From: CAIZQW01 sp037133395
GTDB taxonomy: Bacteria; Verrucomicrobiota; Kiritimatiellia; RFP12; UBA1067
Direction of reading: 5' to 3'
Assembly: GCA_037133395.1 (NCBI GenBank)
Contig: JBAXOG010000041.1
Location: forward strand, 1 to 32,614
Length of the DNA: 32,614 bases
The position numbers were made by a program, and so were the translations under genes. The notes beneath the pieces were generated by a model. That model was not told where the DNA came from and did no database searches. It saw only the letters and a program-made list of their open reading frames with translations. Of the stretch, positions 1 to 8,031 are shown in pieces (within the stretch, counting starts at the first letter, position 1; the number at the start of each line of letters is the position of its first letter).

Positions 1-59
1 CTTGGGTGCTTCTTTTCAGGAAGTTTTTTCGACAAACCGTGAAGAGCCATTTTTTTCAT
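1..59 (-). CDS. Possible 5' end of a further operon gene (partial, runs off left edge)
   Basis: On the minus strand an ATG at 59 opens a frame that stays open to the window edge, about 19 codons beginning MKKMALHGLSKKLPEKKHP. A good ribosome binding site (GAGAGGA, about 8 nt upstream) precedes it. It starts only 27 bp after the stop of the Tat-type oxidoreductase, so it would be the next gene of the same leftward operon. The fragment is too short to assign a family, and no signal peptide is evident in the visible part. The call rests on the RBS, spacing and open frame only. Confidence 0.35.
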   Translation of the reverse strand, partial: MKKMALHGLSKKLPEKKHP

Positions 60-86
60 AGTAAAAATCCTCTCTTTATCGATGGT

Positions 87-1352
87 TTAAATAGTCCACG
101 GAGCCCGCATCGGTTGATCAATGAAACGATTCACCGCCGGATCGTTAGGGCAAATCAGTTTCACGGGATCAAAATCGAACCCGCGCCCAACGCGCATACC
201 CACCAGGGCGAGATTGACCAGTGTGCATGAACGAAAAGCCTTGTCCTCGTTTAGCGGGAACGGAACACGCGTCTGTAGGGCATGGAGGAAACTGGAATCC
301 TGAGGAAGCGGATCCGGCAGAGTGGCCAGGAGTTTTCCCAAATCAGGAATATCCGATTGCATACGTGGGAACAGTTTGCCGTTTGGACCGCTAATAAACG
401 GTTCATTCTTCAGAGACCCATCACCATCCAGAATAATTTCCGTTCCATCTGCATACTTTAACGTGATGCGACGAAAACTTCCGACCGCTTCAGGATGTTG
501 TGGGGGGGCATCCACATCCACACGAATTGGACTTTCTTCATCCTTACCTAAAATGTATTGGACCGGATCAAGATAATGCTGGCCCATATCCCCCAACCCG
601 CCGCCATCATAATCCCAATATCCACGGAAATTCCCATGTACGCGATGCGGATGGTAGGGTTTATAGGGTGCCGGTCCTAACCACATATCATAGTCGAGGT
701 TTTCTGGAACAGGTTGAGGGGTTGCATTCACAAGCCCAGTCCAGCCAAACTTCAAGGTAAACCCTTGGCCTTCGCCAACAATCGCACGAAGCGGAAGACC
801 TAATAGCTTATTTTGAACGACCTTCTTAATAGGCTTCACTTCTGTGCCGAAGCCGTAGAAGCCGCCATACATACGGAACCACGTATTGATGCGGAATATA
901 CGTCCATTCGCCTTGACAGCATCAACGACCTTCTTGCCTTCGCCAATGGTGCGCGTCATGGGTTTTTCGCACCAGATGTCCTTGCCAGCCTGAGCGGCAT
1001 AGACGGAAATGGGACCATGCCAATGCGGAGGTGTGCAGATATGCACGACATCGACATCCTTACGCTGCAAGATATCGCGGAAGTCGCGATAACCATCGAC
1101 CTTACCGCCAAAAAGCTTTTGGCCTGCTTGGACGCCCTCCTCCATACGTTTACGATCAGGATCGCATACCGCCACCAGCCGTGTATCTGTCAATCCAAGA
1201 TGCGCACCCGAATGTGCAATACCACCAAACCCAATCAGGGCTCGCGTAAGCTGATTGCTCGGCGCTGTCTGCGAACGCAGAATATGCGCAGGCACAATTG
1301 TAAAGGTGGCTGCGCTACCTATTGCCTTTAGAAATGATCTCCGATTCTTCAT
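87..1352 (-). CDS. Gfo/Idh/MocA family oxidoreductase with Tat signal
   Basis: Predicted 421-aa NAD(P)-dependent sugar dehydrogenase exported by the Tat pathway. Residues 3-9 (NRRSFLK) are an ideal twin-arginine motif, followed by a hydrophobic stretch and an Ala/Gln-rich cleavage region near residue 29. The Rossmann nucleotide-binding loop is at 38-49 (GFGGIAHSG), and the family Glu-Lys-Pro motif is at 129-131 (CEKPMT). A C-terminal Gfo/Idh domain follows with GDMGQHYLDP. The start at 1352 is preferred over an in-frame upstream start at 1475 because it has a strong RBS (GGGGAGGGGA) and places the Tat motif at the N-terminus. It lies 22 bp after the TIM-barrel gene, third in the operon. The family uses NAD(P)(H), so Tat export of the folded, cofactor-loaded enzyme is expected. 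The sugar substrate is unknown. Confidence 0.9.
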   Translation of the reverse strand: MKNRRSFLKAIGSAATFTIVPAHILRSQTAPSNQLTRALIGFGGIAHSGAHLGLTDTRLVAVCDPDRKRMEEGVQAGQKLFGGKVDGYRDFRDILQRKDVDVVHICTPPHWHGPISVYAAQAGKDIWCEKPMTRTIGEGKKVVDAVKANGRIFRINTWFRMYGGFYGFGTEVKPIKKVVQNKLLGLPLRAIVGEGQGFTLKFGWTGLVNATPQPVPENLDYDMWLGPAPYKPYHPHRVHGNFRGYWDYDGGGLGDMGQHYLDPVQYILGKDEESPIRVDVDAPPQHPEAVGSFRRITLKYADGTEIILDGDGSLKNEPFISGPNGKLFPRMQSDIPDLGKLLATLPDPLPQDSSFLHALQTRVPFPLNEDKAFRSCTLVNLALVGMRVGRGFDFDPVKLICPNDPAVNRFIDQPMRAPWTI

Positions 1353-1374
1353 AATATCCCCTCCCCTTTTTTTA

Positions 1375-2190
1375 TTAAAATGCCGCCAATCGACGTATCG
1401 CCTGTGCGATGTCCTTGACCCGTTGTGTTCCAGCTTCACGCTCGATTGCGAGCGTGCCGTTAAAGCCAAGCGCACTCAAGGTATTCAGGAATGCGAACAC
1501 ATTTACTTCGCCATCGCCCCAAGGCACTTCCGATCCCCACGTACCGTTGACCTTAGTGCGGAATGCGTCCTTCGCATGCACATGACGAATCCAGGGCGCC
1601 AGAATCTTCAAGGCTTCGATGGGTTCGTCTTTGTTATACAGAATCATGTTGGCCGGATCAAAGTTCAACATCACGTTCGGATGATTCAGCGTGACTAAGA
1701 AATGCTTGAGATCTTCAGCCGATTCCTGTCCCGTCTCCATGAGCAAGGTCACGCCAGCCGACTTGGCTGCATCGCCGAGGAAGCGAACACGATCATAAAA
1801 CTTCTTTGCATACGCAGGCTCTGAATGATCCAGAAATCCGACATGCATCGAAATATACTTTACACCCAACTCAGCAGTAATAGCGCAAGCCTTCACAAAC
1901 GAATCCGAGGCCAAAGCCCATTTGCCATCTGGGGCGATCCCCCCCGTGGCCTTAATGGTATCAAGCGTGGTGTAGTCCTCATAATCAAAATGAAGCATCG
2001 TCGAAGAGATGGTCCAGTTCTGGCGCTTCACAGCATCCAGATACGACTTGCTTTCTGCTCCCAACGCAGGCGCTAACGCCAGATGAATGTGATCGACATT
2101 CATTGCGGTCATAATCGCCCCTATTTCATCGATGTTCTTCTGGAAAGACCAACTACAGACACCTATTGAACACTTACCTGATCGCATCAT
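1375..2190 (-). CDS. Sugar phosphate isomerase/epimerase-like TIM barrel protein
   Basis: A cytosolic protein of about 271 aa of the xylose isomerase-like TIM barrel family (AP endonuclease 2 fold). The N-terminus IGVCSWSF is the first barrel strand. Candidate metal ligands are the Glu of LLMETGQES, the Asp of LNFDPANM, the His of RHVHAKDAF and the Glu near the end (LAIEREAG). Family members isomerise, epimerise or cleave sugars and keto-sugars. The start is ambiguous between GTG at 2193 and ATG at 2190 or 2187; a GAAAGG RBS serves all of them. It lies between two Gfo/Idh genes, 93 bp after the first and 22 bp before the second, which suggests it acts on the product of one of these dehydrogenases. 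No signal peptide is seen. Confidence 0.87.
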   Translation of the reverse strand: MMRSGKCSIGVCSWSFQKNIDEIGAIMTAMNVDHIHLALAPALGAESKSYLDAVKRQNWTISSTMLHFDYEDYTTLDTIKATGGIAPDGKWALASDSFVKACAITAELGVKYISMHVGFLDHSEPAYAKKFYDRVRFLGDAAKSAGVTLLMETGQESAEDLKHFLVTLNHPNVMLNFDPANMILYNKDEPIEALKILAPWIRHVHAKDAFRTKVNGTWGSEVPWGDGEVNVFAFLNTLSALGFNGTLAIEREAGTQRVKDIAQAIRRLAAF

Positions 2191-2242
2191 CACTTGTTAC
2201 CTTTCTCATTTAAAACTTCAAACTGCCACTGACTACCTCTAT

Positions 2243-2280
2243 AACTTTAGCACTTTAGAACTCTCGAACTTTAGAACTTC
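2243..2280. repeat. Word-like intergenic repeat (aactttag family)
   Basis: The gap between the first Gfo/Idh gene and the TIM-barrel gene contains three copies of ctttag/actttag-type words. The 13-bp word aactttagcactt at 2243-2255 occurs identically at 9156-9168, inside another repeat-filled gap. This suggests a dispersed repeat family rather than chance. Confidence 0.5.
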
Positions 2281-2283
2281 TCC

Positions 2284-3303
2284 CTACAACTTCACTGTCT
2301 TTTTAGTTTTAGCGGATTTCTTCTCTGCATCAACAATGCGAACCGAATCACAGGACTGTTCAGGCGTAATCACGCAAGTCACCTTTTTGCCGTTAACAAG
2401 GTCAAGAAACCACTTCAGTTCATATTCGTATCCATCGCCCGAAGCAAGCTTTGGTTCGAACGCCTCACCTTTTGCCGGATAGACACAGAGTGCCTTCTCA
2501 CGTTTGAAGTCTAATATCGCGACAGCCTTCTCAAAAGTCACGTGGTACGACGCTTCAAATCCCATGGCGGGATTGATCGCCCAACTACCATCCGACGTCA
2601 CAACAGGTCCGCCTACATCATACTGGGTGCTGATGTGCTGCATAACGCCATCCGCACCCCAGACTGCGGTACTCGTGACAGACTTCGGGAGGCCGAACAA
2701 GAAGTGGACCATATCGGTATCATGAATATGCAGATCCAGTGACACACCGCCGCTCTTGCTCTCATCCATAAACCAGCTCTTGCCTTTGCCCCATCCCGGT
2801 TTAGGACTGTAGCGACGGAAGGACGCTGCAAGCACCTTGCCGTACTTCTTGCTGTCGACCAACTTCTTCAGAAAGACGTAAGCGGGCCAGAAGCGCAAGC
2901 AATGCGCAATCATGAGCTGGGTGCCCTTAGGGGCTGCTTTCTTCGCCTTGAGCATCGCCTTGCAGGAGGCCGTATCTAAAGCCATCGGCTTTTCGCAAAC
3001 GACATGGATACCCAGCTTCAACGCCTTAGTCGTCAGCACCCCATGCAACGGCGTGGGCAACGTGATATCCACAACATCCGGCTTAACCTCTGCCAGCATC
3101 TTGTCGAAATCATCATAGATTTTGGCATCACCAAAATCTGTTGACGCATCCACGCCAGCCAGGTTTCCGTTTGAAATGGTCGAAGCGAACTGGGACAAAT
3201 CCTTGTCACACAAGGCGACGACCTTGACGCCCTTCATCTTCTTCCAATTCGCGTAATGCATACGCCCCATAAATCCAAAGCCAACAACTGCAATGCGTTT
3301 CAT
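2284..3303 (-). CDS. Gfo/Idh/MocA family oxidoreductase (cytosolic)
   Basis: Predicted 339-aa NAD(P)-dependent dehydrogenase, first gene of the leftward operon. The Rossmann motif VVGFGFMG lies at residues 6-13, the acidic turn ALCDKD near 30-35 and the Glu-Lys-Pro motif at 104-106 (CEKPMA). The C-terminal domain has GGVSLDLHIHDTDMVHFLFG, with the Asp/His pair usual for the catalytic region. Unlike the Tat-type paralogue downstream, it has no signal sequence and should be cytosolic. The start is well supported by an AGGAGA RBS about 8 nt upstream. The tail is Lys/Thr-rich (KKSAKTKKTVKL). It diverges from the PAS-AraC regulator across 131 bp, which implies that regulator controls it. The substrate is unknown. 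Confidence 0.9.
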   Translation of the reverse strand: MKRIAVVGFGFMGRMHYANWKKMKGVKVVALCDKDLSQFASTISNGNLAGVDASTDFGDAKIYDDFDKMLAEVKPDVVDITLPTPLHGVLTTKALKLGIHVVCEKPMALDTASCKAMLKAKKAAPKGTQLMIAHCLRFWPAYVFLKKLVDSKKYGKVLAASFRRYSPKPGWGKGKSWFMDESKSGGVSLDLHIHDTDMVHFLFGLPKSVTSTAVWGADGVMQHISTQYDVGGPVVTSDGSWAINPAMGFEASYHVTFEKAVAILDFKREKALCVYPAKGEAFEPKLASGDGYEYELKWFLDLVNGKKVTCVITPEQSCDSVRIVDAEKKSAKTKKTVKL

Positions 3304-3375
3304 ATCGAATTCTCCTGTAGTTAGGGAGCTCCATCAATGTTTGGTACTATATCATTTATCTGTCAGATATGTATT

Positions 3376-3410
3376 GTATAATTACGACAGGTTTGTGTAT
3401 AATTACGACA
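3376..3410. promoter_or_regulatory. Direct-repeat operator candidate between AraC gene and divergent operon
   Basis: The 14-bp word gtataattacgaca occurs at 3376-3389 and again, identically, at 3397-3410, a 21-bp period (two helical turns). AraC-family activators commonly bind pairs of direct repeats on one DNA face. Each copy contains a perfect TATAAT on the plus strand. The copy at 3398-3403, with TTGTAT at 3374-3379 and an 18-bp spacer, could be the regulator's own promoter, so binding here could repress araC and activate the divergent Gfo/Idh operon. Confidence 0.6.
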
Positions 3411-3434
3411 TTCCTTAAAATACGGTATTCCGCT

Positions 3435-4184
3435 ATGGCACCTCAAAAAAATCAACCCGCCAAAGATTTTATTTCAAGGCTCGGAGACTTTGAAAGTTTC
3501 AAGCTTTTGTTGGACACCATGCCCGACACGGCCTTCTTCATGAAGGATCTAAAAGGACGGGTCATGATGTTTAATCGTCGTTCCTGTGAAATCTATAACA
3601 TCGACCATGAATCTGAAATTATTGGAAAAACCGATTACGACTTACACCCGAAATCCCTGGCAGATAAGTATGCGCATGACGACCAACAGGTCATGAAGTC
3701 CCGCAAGCCTATTATCAATGCAACCGAACTAGCACCCAATAGTTCAAACCGTCTTGTCGTTTACAGCAAAGTTCCACTTTTCAACCGAAATAATAAAGTA
3801 ATTGGGGTTGCAGGACTCTACCGTTTTATCGATGACATCAGTGATATGCCTGACTGGTACGGACACTTCTCAAACGTTATTGAGTTCATTCACAAAAACT
3901 ACCCCCAAACAATCCACGTGAATGAACTCGCTAATTTATCAAAAACTTCGCCGCGTCAGCTTGAACGCCGATTTGTTAAAATCTTTGGCATAACTATCAG
4001 CGATTATATTTTAAAAACCCGAATTAATACCGCCATTGACTACTTAGAACATACCAACCGGACCGTGAGCGATATTGCACAATCCGTTGGCTTTTATGAT
4101 CATAGTCACTTCATCCGCACCTTCAAACGACTGCGCGGGTGCTCGCCCAAGCAATATCGTGAGCGACATGCGAGACAGCAATAG
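3435..4184 (+). CDS. AraC family transcriptional regulator with N-terminal PAS domain
   Basis: A protein of about 249 aa. Residues around 12-125 form a PAS sensor domain (FKLLLDTMPDTAFFMKDLKG and GKTDYDLHPKSLADKY are typical PAS segments). The last 100 residues are an AraC-type double helix-turn-helix; VNELANLSKTSPRQLERRF is the first HTH and VSDIAQSVGFYDHSHFIRTF with CSPKQYRE is the conserved second HTH. An in-frame ATG at 3369 exists, but it would place coding sequence across the direct-repeat operator, so the ATG at 3435 is preferred; neither has a clear Shine-Dalgarno. The gene diverges from the Gfo/Idh-TIM-Gfo/Idh operon, its likely target. The PAS ligand is unknown. Confidence 0.85.
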   Translation: MAPQKNQPAKDFISRLGDFESFKLLLDTMPDTAFFMKDLKGRVMMFNRRSCEIYNIDHESEIIGKTDYDLHPKSLADKYAHDDQQVMKSRKPIINATELAPNSSNRLVVYSKVPLFNRNNKVIGVAGLYRFIDDISDMPDWYGHFSNVIEFIHKNYPQTIHVNELANLSKTSPRQLERRFVKIFGITISDYILKTRINTAIDYLEHTNRTVSDIAQSVGFYDHSHFIRTFKRLRGCSPKQYRERHARQQ

Positions 4185-4287
4185 GCAGCAGAGGCAGTTG
4201 GCAGTGGTCAGTGGGGTTCTTTTCGAGATGATCGATTTCATCGACCCATTCGATTCTCTCTGTTCACTCGACTCTTTTGGCCATTTA

Positions 4288-5586
4288 TTACTGCTGACCA
4301 CACAACGCATGGATGTGCGTCACAAAGTCCGGGAAGGATTCATTTAAAATTTCCGCATGCTGGACAATGACAGGCTCAGGCGAAGCAAGTCCAGCAATCG
4401 CGAGGGACATCGCAATCCGATGATCACCTGCACCATCCCCTATCCCGCCTCTCAAGGTCCTGCCGTGAATGGCGAAACCGTCATCATACATTTCGAGCTG
4501 AACACCAAGTTTTTGCAATTCACCACACAATACGGCAATACGGTCGGTCTCTTTAAAGCGCAGTTCACGCGCATCACGAACAACCGTGACGCCCTCTGCA
4601 TAGCAGGCAGCAATGGCAAACGCCGGGAATTCATCAATCATCCTTACGACCAAATCTCCGGAAACCGTAATGGCTTTCAATTCACTTGAAACAAGATGAA
4701 TATCGCCGACAGGCTCACCAGCCACCCTACGCTCATTATCAATCGTAATCAACGCGCCCATCGCTGAAAGCACATCCAAGATTCCTGTCCGCGTCGGATT
4801 CAGCCCCACCTCGCGAATGCAGATCGAAGATCCGGGAACAATAGCCGCCGCAACCAGCAAGAATGCAGCAGACGAAATATCCCCTGCCAGCGCGATGTGC
4901 AAGGGTTTTAGTGCGCTTATCAATGGGCAAATCTCAACAACCCCGGGTGACCACTGAATATCCGCACCCATGGCAGAAAGCATCCGTTCCGTATGGTCAC
5001 GTGATGGGCCAGGCTCACGGATAATCGAACAGGCATCTGCCGCAAGCGCGGCAAGGATCACGCAGGACTTCACCTGTGCGCTTGCAACAGGTAACGTATA
5101 GTCAACCGCACGCAAAGGAGAGGTTGAATCACGCCGTGCTAAGTGCAACGGCGCACAACCATTCGTTGCGACAATCGGCGCCTGCATCAGGAGCAACGGC
5201 TCTGTAATGCGATTCATGGGCCGTTTCCGCAAGCCCTCCGAACCATCGAGCACACAAGGCGTCCCCGTAGCGGCTAATGCGCCAGCCAGCAGACGGATCG
5301 TTGTCGCAGAGTTTCCGCAATTGATGGGGGAAGAGGGTTTGCACAAGCCCTGGAACCCGCGCCCTGTCACGACAAGCTTGTCACCTTCAAGTCTCCACGA
5401 AATCTGCAAAGAGGTCAATGCATTCAACATCATGCGCGTGACACCTGAAACAAGGAACCGCTCAATGACACTTTCTCCCTCAGCTAAAGCTGCAAACAAC
5501 GCAGCCCGATGCGACAAGGACTTATCGCCCGGCAAACGGACGTCGCCCTCTAGTTTTTTAGCTCTTTTAAATGTAAGTTCTGGCAT
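4288..5586 (-). CDS. aroA: 3-phosphoshikimate 1-carboxyvinyltransferase (EPSP synthase)
   Basis: A 432-aa enzyme of the shikimate pathway that transfers enolpyruvyl from PEP to shikimate 3-phosphate. Family signatures are complete: LPGDKSLSHR at 18-27 (Lys22, Ser23, Arg27), GNSATTIRLLAG at 91-102, LPVASAQVKS, SRDHTERML, DEFPAFAIAA, LRFKETDR and GDHRIAMS near the C-terminus. Residue 94 is Ala where glyphosate-sensitive enzymes have Gly (GNAGT in E. coli, usually GNSGT in Gram-positives), a change known to weaken glyphosate binding. No good Shine-Dalgarno precedes the ATG, and a repeat element lies directly upstream. It follows the PHP and lgt genes on the same strand. It ends 104 bp from the convergent AraC gene, and that gap shows only degenerate short words. 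Confidence 0.97.
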   Translation of the reverse strand: MPELTFKRAKKLEGDVRLPGDKSLSHRAALFAALAEGESVIERFLVSGVTRMMLNALTSLQISWRLEGDKLVVTGRGFQGLCKPSSPINCGNSATTIRLLAGALAATGTPCVLDGSEGLRKRPMNRITEPLLLMQAPIVATNGCAPLHLARRDSTSPLRAVDYTLPVASAQVKSCVILAALAADACSIIREPGPSRDHTERMLSAMGADIQWSPGVVEICPLISALKPLHIALAGDISSAAFLLVAAAIVPGSSICIREVGLNPTRTGILDVLSAMGALITIDNERRVAGEPVGDIHLVSSELKAITVSGDLVVRMIDEFPAFAIAACYAEGVTVVRDARELRFKETDRIAVLCGELQKLGVQLEMYDDGFAIHGRTLRGGIGDGAGDHRIAMSLAIAGLASPEPVIVQHAEILNESFPDFVTHIHALCGQQ

Positions 5587-5597
5587 ATAAATTCAGT

Positions 5598-5744
5598 GGA
5601 ATAATGGAATTATGGAAGGGTGGAATGATGGGTAGAGCCGAATACCGTCCTGGGAGGGGCACGCGTCTGCGTGCCTTGGACGAGCAGACGCTCGACCCTC
5701 CCGAAGATCTCCAGTATTCCAAGATTCCTGCATTCCATTATTCC
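5598..5744. repeat. Intergenic repeat element with 13-bp terminal inverted repeats
   Basis: Perfect 13-bp inverted repeats, ggaataatggaat at 5598-5610 and attccattattcc at 5732-5744, bound a 147-bp stretch. Inside are two GC-rich halves, gggaggggcacgcgtctgcg near 5653 and gagcagacgctcgaccctcc near 5682, which can pair partly through ggagggg/ccctccc and share a cgtctgc/gcagacg core. There is no coding potential. It fills the gap between the PHP gene and aroA. It resembles a small non-autonomous repeat (MITE- or REP-like), but the family is unknown and no target-site duplication is clear. Confidence 0.55.
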
Positions 5745-5749
5745 GTGTT

Positions 5750-7075
5750 TTAGGAGTTACTTCGGTCCACCAATAGGCCAAAGGCTTTTACAGGGCCGGC
5801 GTCCAGTAATGACTTGGATTCCTCTTCCGTTAGGGCAGGTGCCGCGCCGATCTTTGCAACAAAGGCGTTACGCTTGGCAAGATCCTTGTATTCACTGACC
5901 ATGCGTTCACTAAGATACGGGGCATGCGCATAAAGTCCCAGCAATGTTTGACCCACCATGATCTGCATGCCTTGTGTAAATTCCGCAGCATATTTGCTGA
6001 GCACAGGCCCAGTGATATCATCCACAAACGGCAAACCGCCCTTATTCATCTCGGTTCCTATGTTAATCGGCAACTGGCGCTTGATGCATCCCCTGACAAT
6101 CGTTTCCAGATTGGCCTGCTTACGCGCGGCTTCGTCAGGCTTCTTCAGATTCCAGTTACGATCAGGAATAATATTCAATGCTGCCGCACCTTTATGGGTC
6201 ATCAGGTCCAGTAGATGCTCTGCCTCCGCTTCGCCGCCACTTGTGCCATCCAGCCAGGCAATGGTCGGGATCGCACCGCAGGAATGCACCCATGCGAGAA
6301 AGTCATCTGCACGCGGAAAGGTCTTTTCGGTTGGCTGTATATAGCCAATACCACCACGCTTTGCAAGCGCGCTACGGACCAGCTCTTCCATCTTCGGCCC
6401 ATCGGCTTCGATGGCAGGATAAGAGGAGATGTCGCATTTCAGCAAAGTAGCCCAAAACGCTGCACGCTGAGCACCGTCAGAAAACTGCCTGATGGATTTC
6501 TGGATATACGCTCGAATAATGTGCCGTTCCGTCGCGACACCCATAGGCGTCAATGGCACAACATCGCGTGCATAATCAAGAGCAATACTCGGCAAGGCGG
6601 CATTAATACGGGCGATAAGCGCATGGTTACGGCTCTGTGCACCATGACGCAAATTCTCAAGGAAGACTGACTGCTCGGTACCGAGCTTGGGGATAGACGT
6701 AAAGCCACAGCCCATAATATAGGCGACTCCGGGTTCGCCTGGCGAGCTGATATCAACATTCGCTTGTTCGCGCACATACGAACGCGTCTCCAAATGAACA
6801 GCCGTGCGCAAGGATAGCGCGCGGCCTGCCACAAGAAATTCCTCAAGGCCATCCAGGACATCAAAATCGCAGAGCGCCGCAGCAGTCAAACCGCGCATCC
6901 TGCATTCCCACGCAATACGCGAGGGCGACCAGCCATCTGCATTGTACGAGAAGAAAGAATGGCAATGCATATTAAACAGAGATCCCGGCTGTGGAAAATG
7001 GGCCGTGGCAATAAAGGCTTTCAGCGTATCACGACGGGTTTCCAACTTAAAGTTGTTCAACATTTCAGTATCCAT
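5750..7075 (-). CDS. PHP domain-containing protein (putative metal-dependent hydrolase)
   Basis: A 441-aa protein with an N-terminal polymerase-and-histidinol-phosphatase (PHP) fold. Residues 37-39 (HCH) and the following SFFSYNADGWSP match motif I (HxHxxxSxxDG), and ALCDFDVLDGLEEF (67-80) occupies motif II. Canonical motif II reads Asp-His-Asp/Asn; here the His is Phe71, so the metal site is altered. The remainder (EKTFPRADDFLAWVHSCGAI, HKGAAALNIIPDRNWN) fits a TIM-like barrel. The start is supported by a TAGGAGATT RBS. It begins 15 bp after the lgt stop, so the two are probably co-transcribed. PHP proteins hydrolyse phosphoesters, but the substrate here is unknown. Confidence 0.75.
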   Translation of the reverse strand: MDTEMLNNFKLETRRDTLKAFIATAHFPQPGSLFNMHCHSFFSYNADGWSPSRIAWECRMRGLTAAALCDFDVLDGLEEFLVAGRALSLRTAVHLETRSYVREQANVDISSPGEPGVAYIMGCGFTSIPKLGTEQSVFLENLRHGAQSRNHALIARINAALPSIALDYARDVVPLTPMGVATERHIIRAYIQKSIRQFSDGAQRAAFWATLLKCDISSYPAIEADGPKMEELVRSALAKRGGIGYIQPTEKTFPRADDFLAWVHSCGAIPTIAWLDGTSGGEAEAEHLLDLMTHKGAAALNIIPDRNWNLKKPDEAARKQANLETIVRGCIKRQLPINIGTEMNKGGLPFVDDITGPVLSKYAAEFTQGMQIMVGQTLLGLYAHAPYLSERMVSEYKDLAKRNAFVAKIGAAPALTEEESKSLLDAGPVKAFGLLVDRSNS

Positions 7076-7090
7076 TAATAATCTCCTATT

Positions 7091-7930
7091 TCAATTTTTC
7101 GAGGGGGCTAACACCTGCATCACCGTTGACGAGCGTCCCTTGGTCTTAGCCCAGACCATGCATGCCACGCCGCAAATAAAAATAAAAATGCTGATTGTTT
7201 GCCCGATCGAGAAGGGCCCCACCGCTGCGCGTGGATCACCTCTCGCATATTCAATAAAGAATCGCAGGATCGCATATCCCATCAGATAACATCCGCCCAC
7301 AAAGCCGCGCTCTTTATAGTGCCGGGGATACAACACGAAAAGCACAATGAATAAAATAAGCGTCGCAAAACTCTCTATCAATTGCGTGGGGATGACTGCT
7401 AATGCTTTCATCGCCGTATGCGGAAGAAGTCCTAAACTGACCTGTTCATGCCAGGCGGGCGAACCTTTTGGAAAGCAGACACCATACCAGGCATCCGTCC
7501 TATCACCATAACAGCACCCATGCATAAAACATCCCAAACGACCAAAGAATTGACCCAGAGGAACAACTGCCGCCGAGACATCACCGGCGTCAAAAAAATT
7601 CACCCGATGATAGACCGTATAACCTATATACAATATCAGCGCAGCAATCAGCCCGCCATAAAACATCAGTCCGCCCTGGTCAATACGTAAGATCGACATT
7701 GGATTATGTGAAAACTCGGTTGACCAATGTTCAAACACATACGCCGTTCGCGCACCCACGACGGAACAAATCATCACTAACGTCAGCAATGTCGCCACAT
7801 CTTCATACGGCTGATTCGTCCTTTTTCGTAGATAAACAATTGCGCGCCAAGCAAACAAAAAACCTAACGCCATACACAACCCGTACATGTGCAAAGGTAT
7901 TCCACCTAATTGAAAAAGCTCAGAATGCAT
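7091..7930 (-). CDS. lgt: Prolipoprotein diacylglyceryl transferase
   Basis: A 279-aa polytopic inner-membrane enzyme that transfers diacylglycerol from phosphatidylglycerol to the lipobox cysteine of prolipoproteins. Hydrophobic segments lie near residues 12-33, 45-62, 88-106, 118-136, 185-201, 212-227 and 240-262. The Lgt signature is at 129-142 (FGRLGCFMHGCCYG), followed by PTQLIES at 181-187 and FFIEYARGDPR at 224-234. In E. coli the catalytically important His103 sits in an FHGG segment; the matching position here is FYGG (Tyr91), a variant believed to occur in other Lgt proteins. It precedes the PHP gene by 15 bp and diverges from cdd. Its substrates would include the lipoprotein-like protein encoded at 25595-27655. 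Confidence 0.93.
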   Translation of the reverse strand: MHSELFQLGGIPLHMYGLCMALGFLFAWRAIVYLRKRTNQPYEDVATLLTLVMICSVVGARTAYVFEHWSTEFSHNPMSILRIDQGGLMFYGGLIAALILYIGYTVYHRVNFFDAGDVSAAVVPLGQFFGRLGCFMHGCCYGDRTDAWYGVCFPKGSPAWHEQVSLGLLPHTAMKALAVIPTQLIESFATLILFIVLFVLYPRHYKERGFVGGCYLMGYAILRFFIEYARGDPRAAVGPFSIGQTISIFIFICGVACMVWAKTKGRSSTVMQVLAPSKN

Positions 7931-7971
7931 AATTTGTATTCTATTTTAGGCATTTACTGAACAAGGTGCAA

Positions 7972-8001
7972 TTGAAAAACAGCATTATTTTCGGCTATAC
8001 G
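7972..8001 (+). promoter_or_regulatory. Candidate sigma70-type promoter for cdd
   Basis: TTGAAA at 7972-7977 and TATACG at 7996-8001 are separated by 18 bp, ending 30 bp upstream of the preferred cdd ATG at 8032. The -35 match is good and the -10 is moderate. It lies in the divergent gap between lgt and cdd. Confidence 0.35.
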
Positions 8002-8031
8002 ACAATAACCGCATCTGTTAAACTAATGCTT

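Noticed and set aside
813..1331. 172-codon plus-strand open frame
   Set aside because: Antisense shadow of the Tat-type Gfo/Idh gene, whose motifs are clear on the minus strand.
3394..3402. TGTGTATAA, a match to the DnaA-box consensus TTATNCACA (a second at 15417-15425)
   Set aside because: Two isolated 9-mers about 12 kb apart with no DUE or dnaA/dnaN neighbours; chance, and the first is part of the direct-repeat operator.
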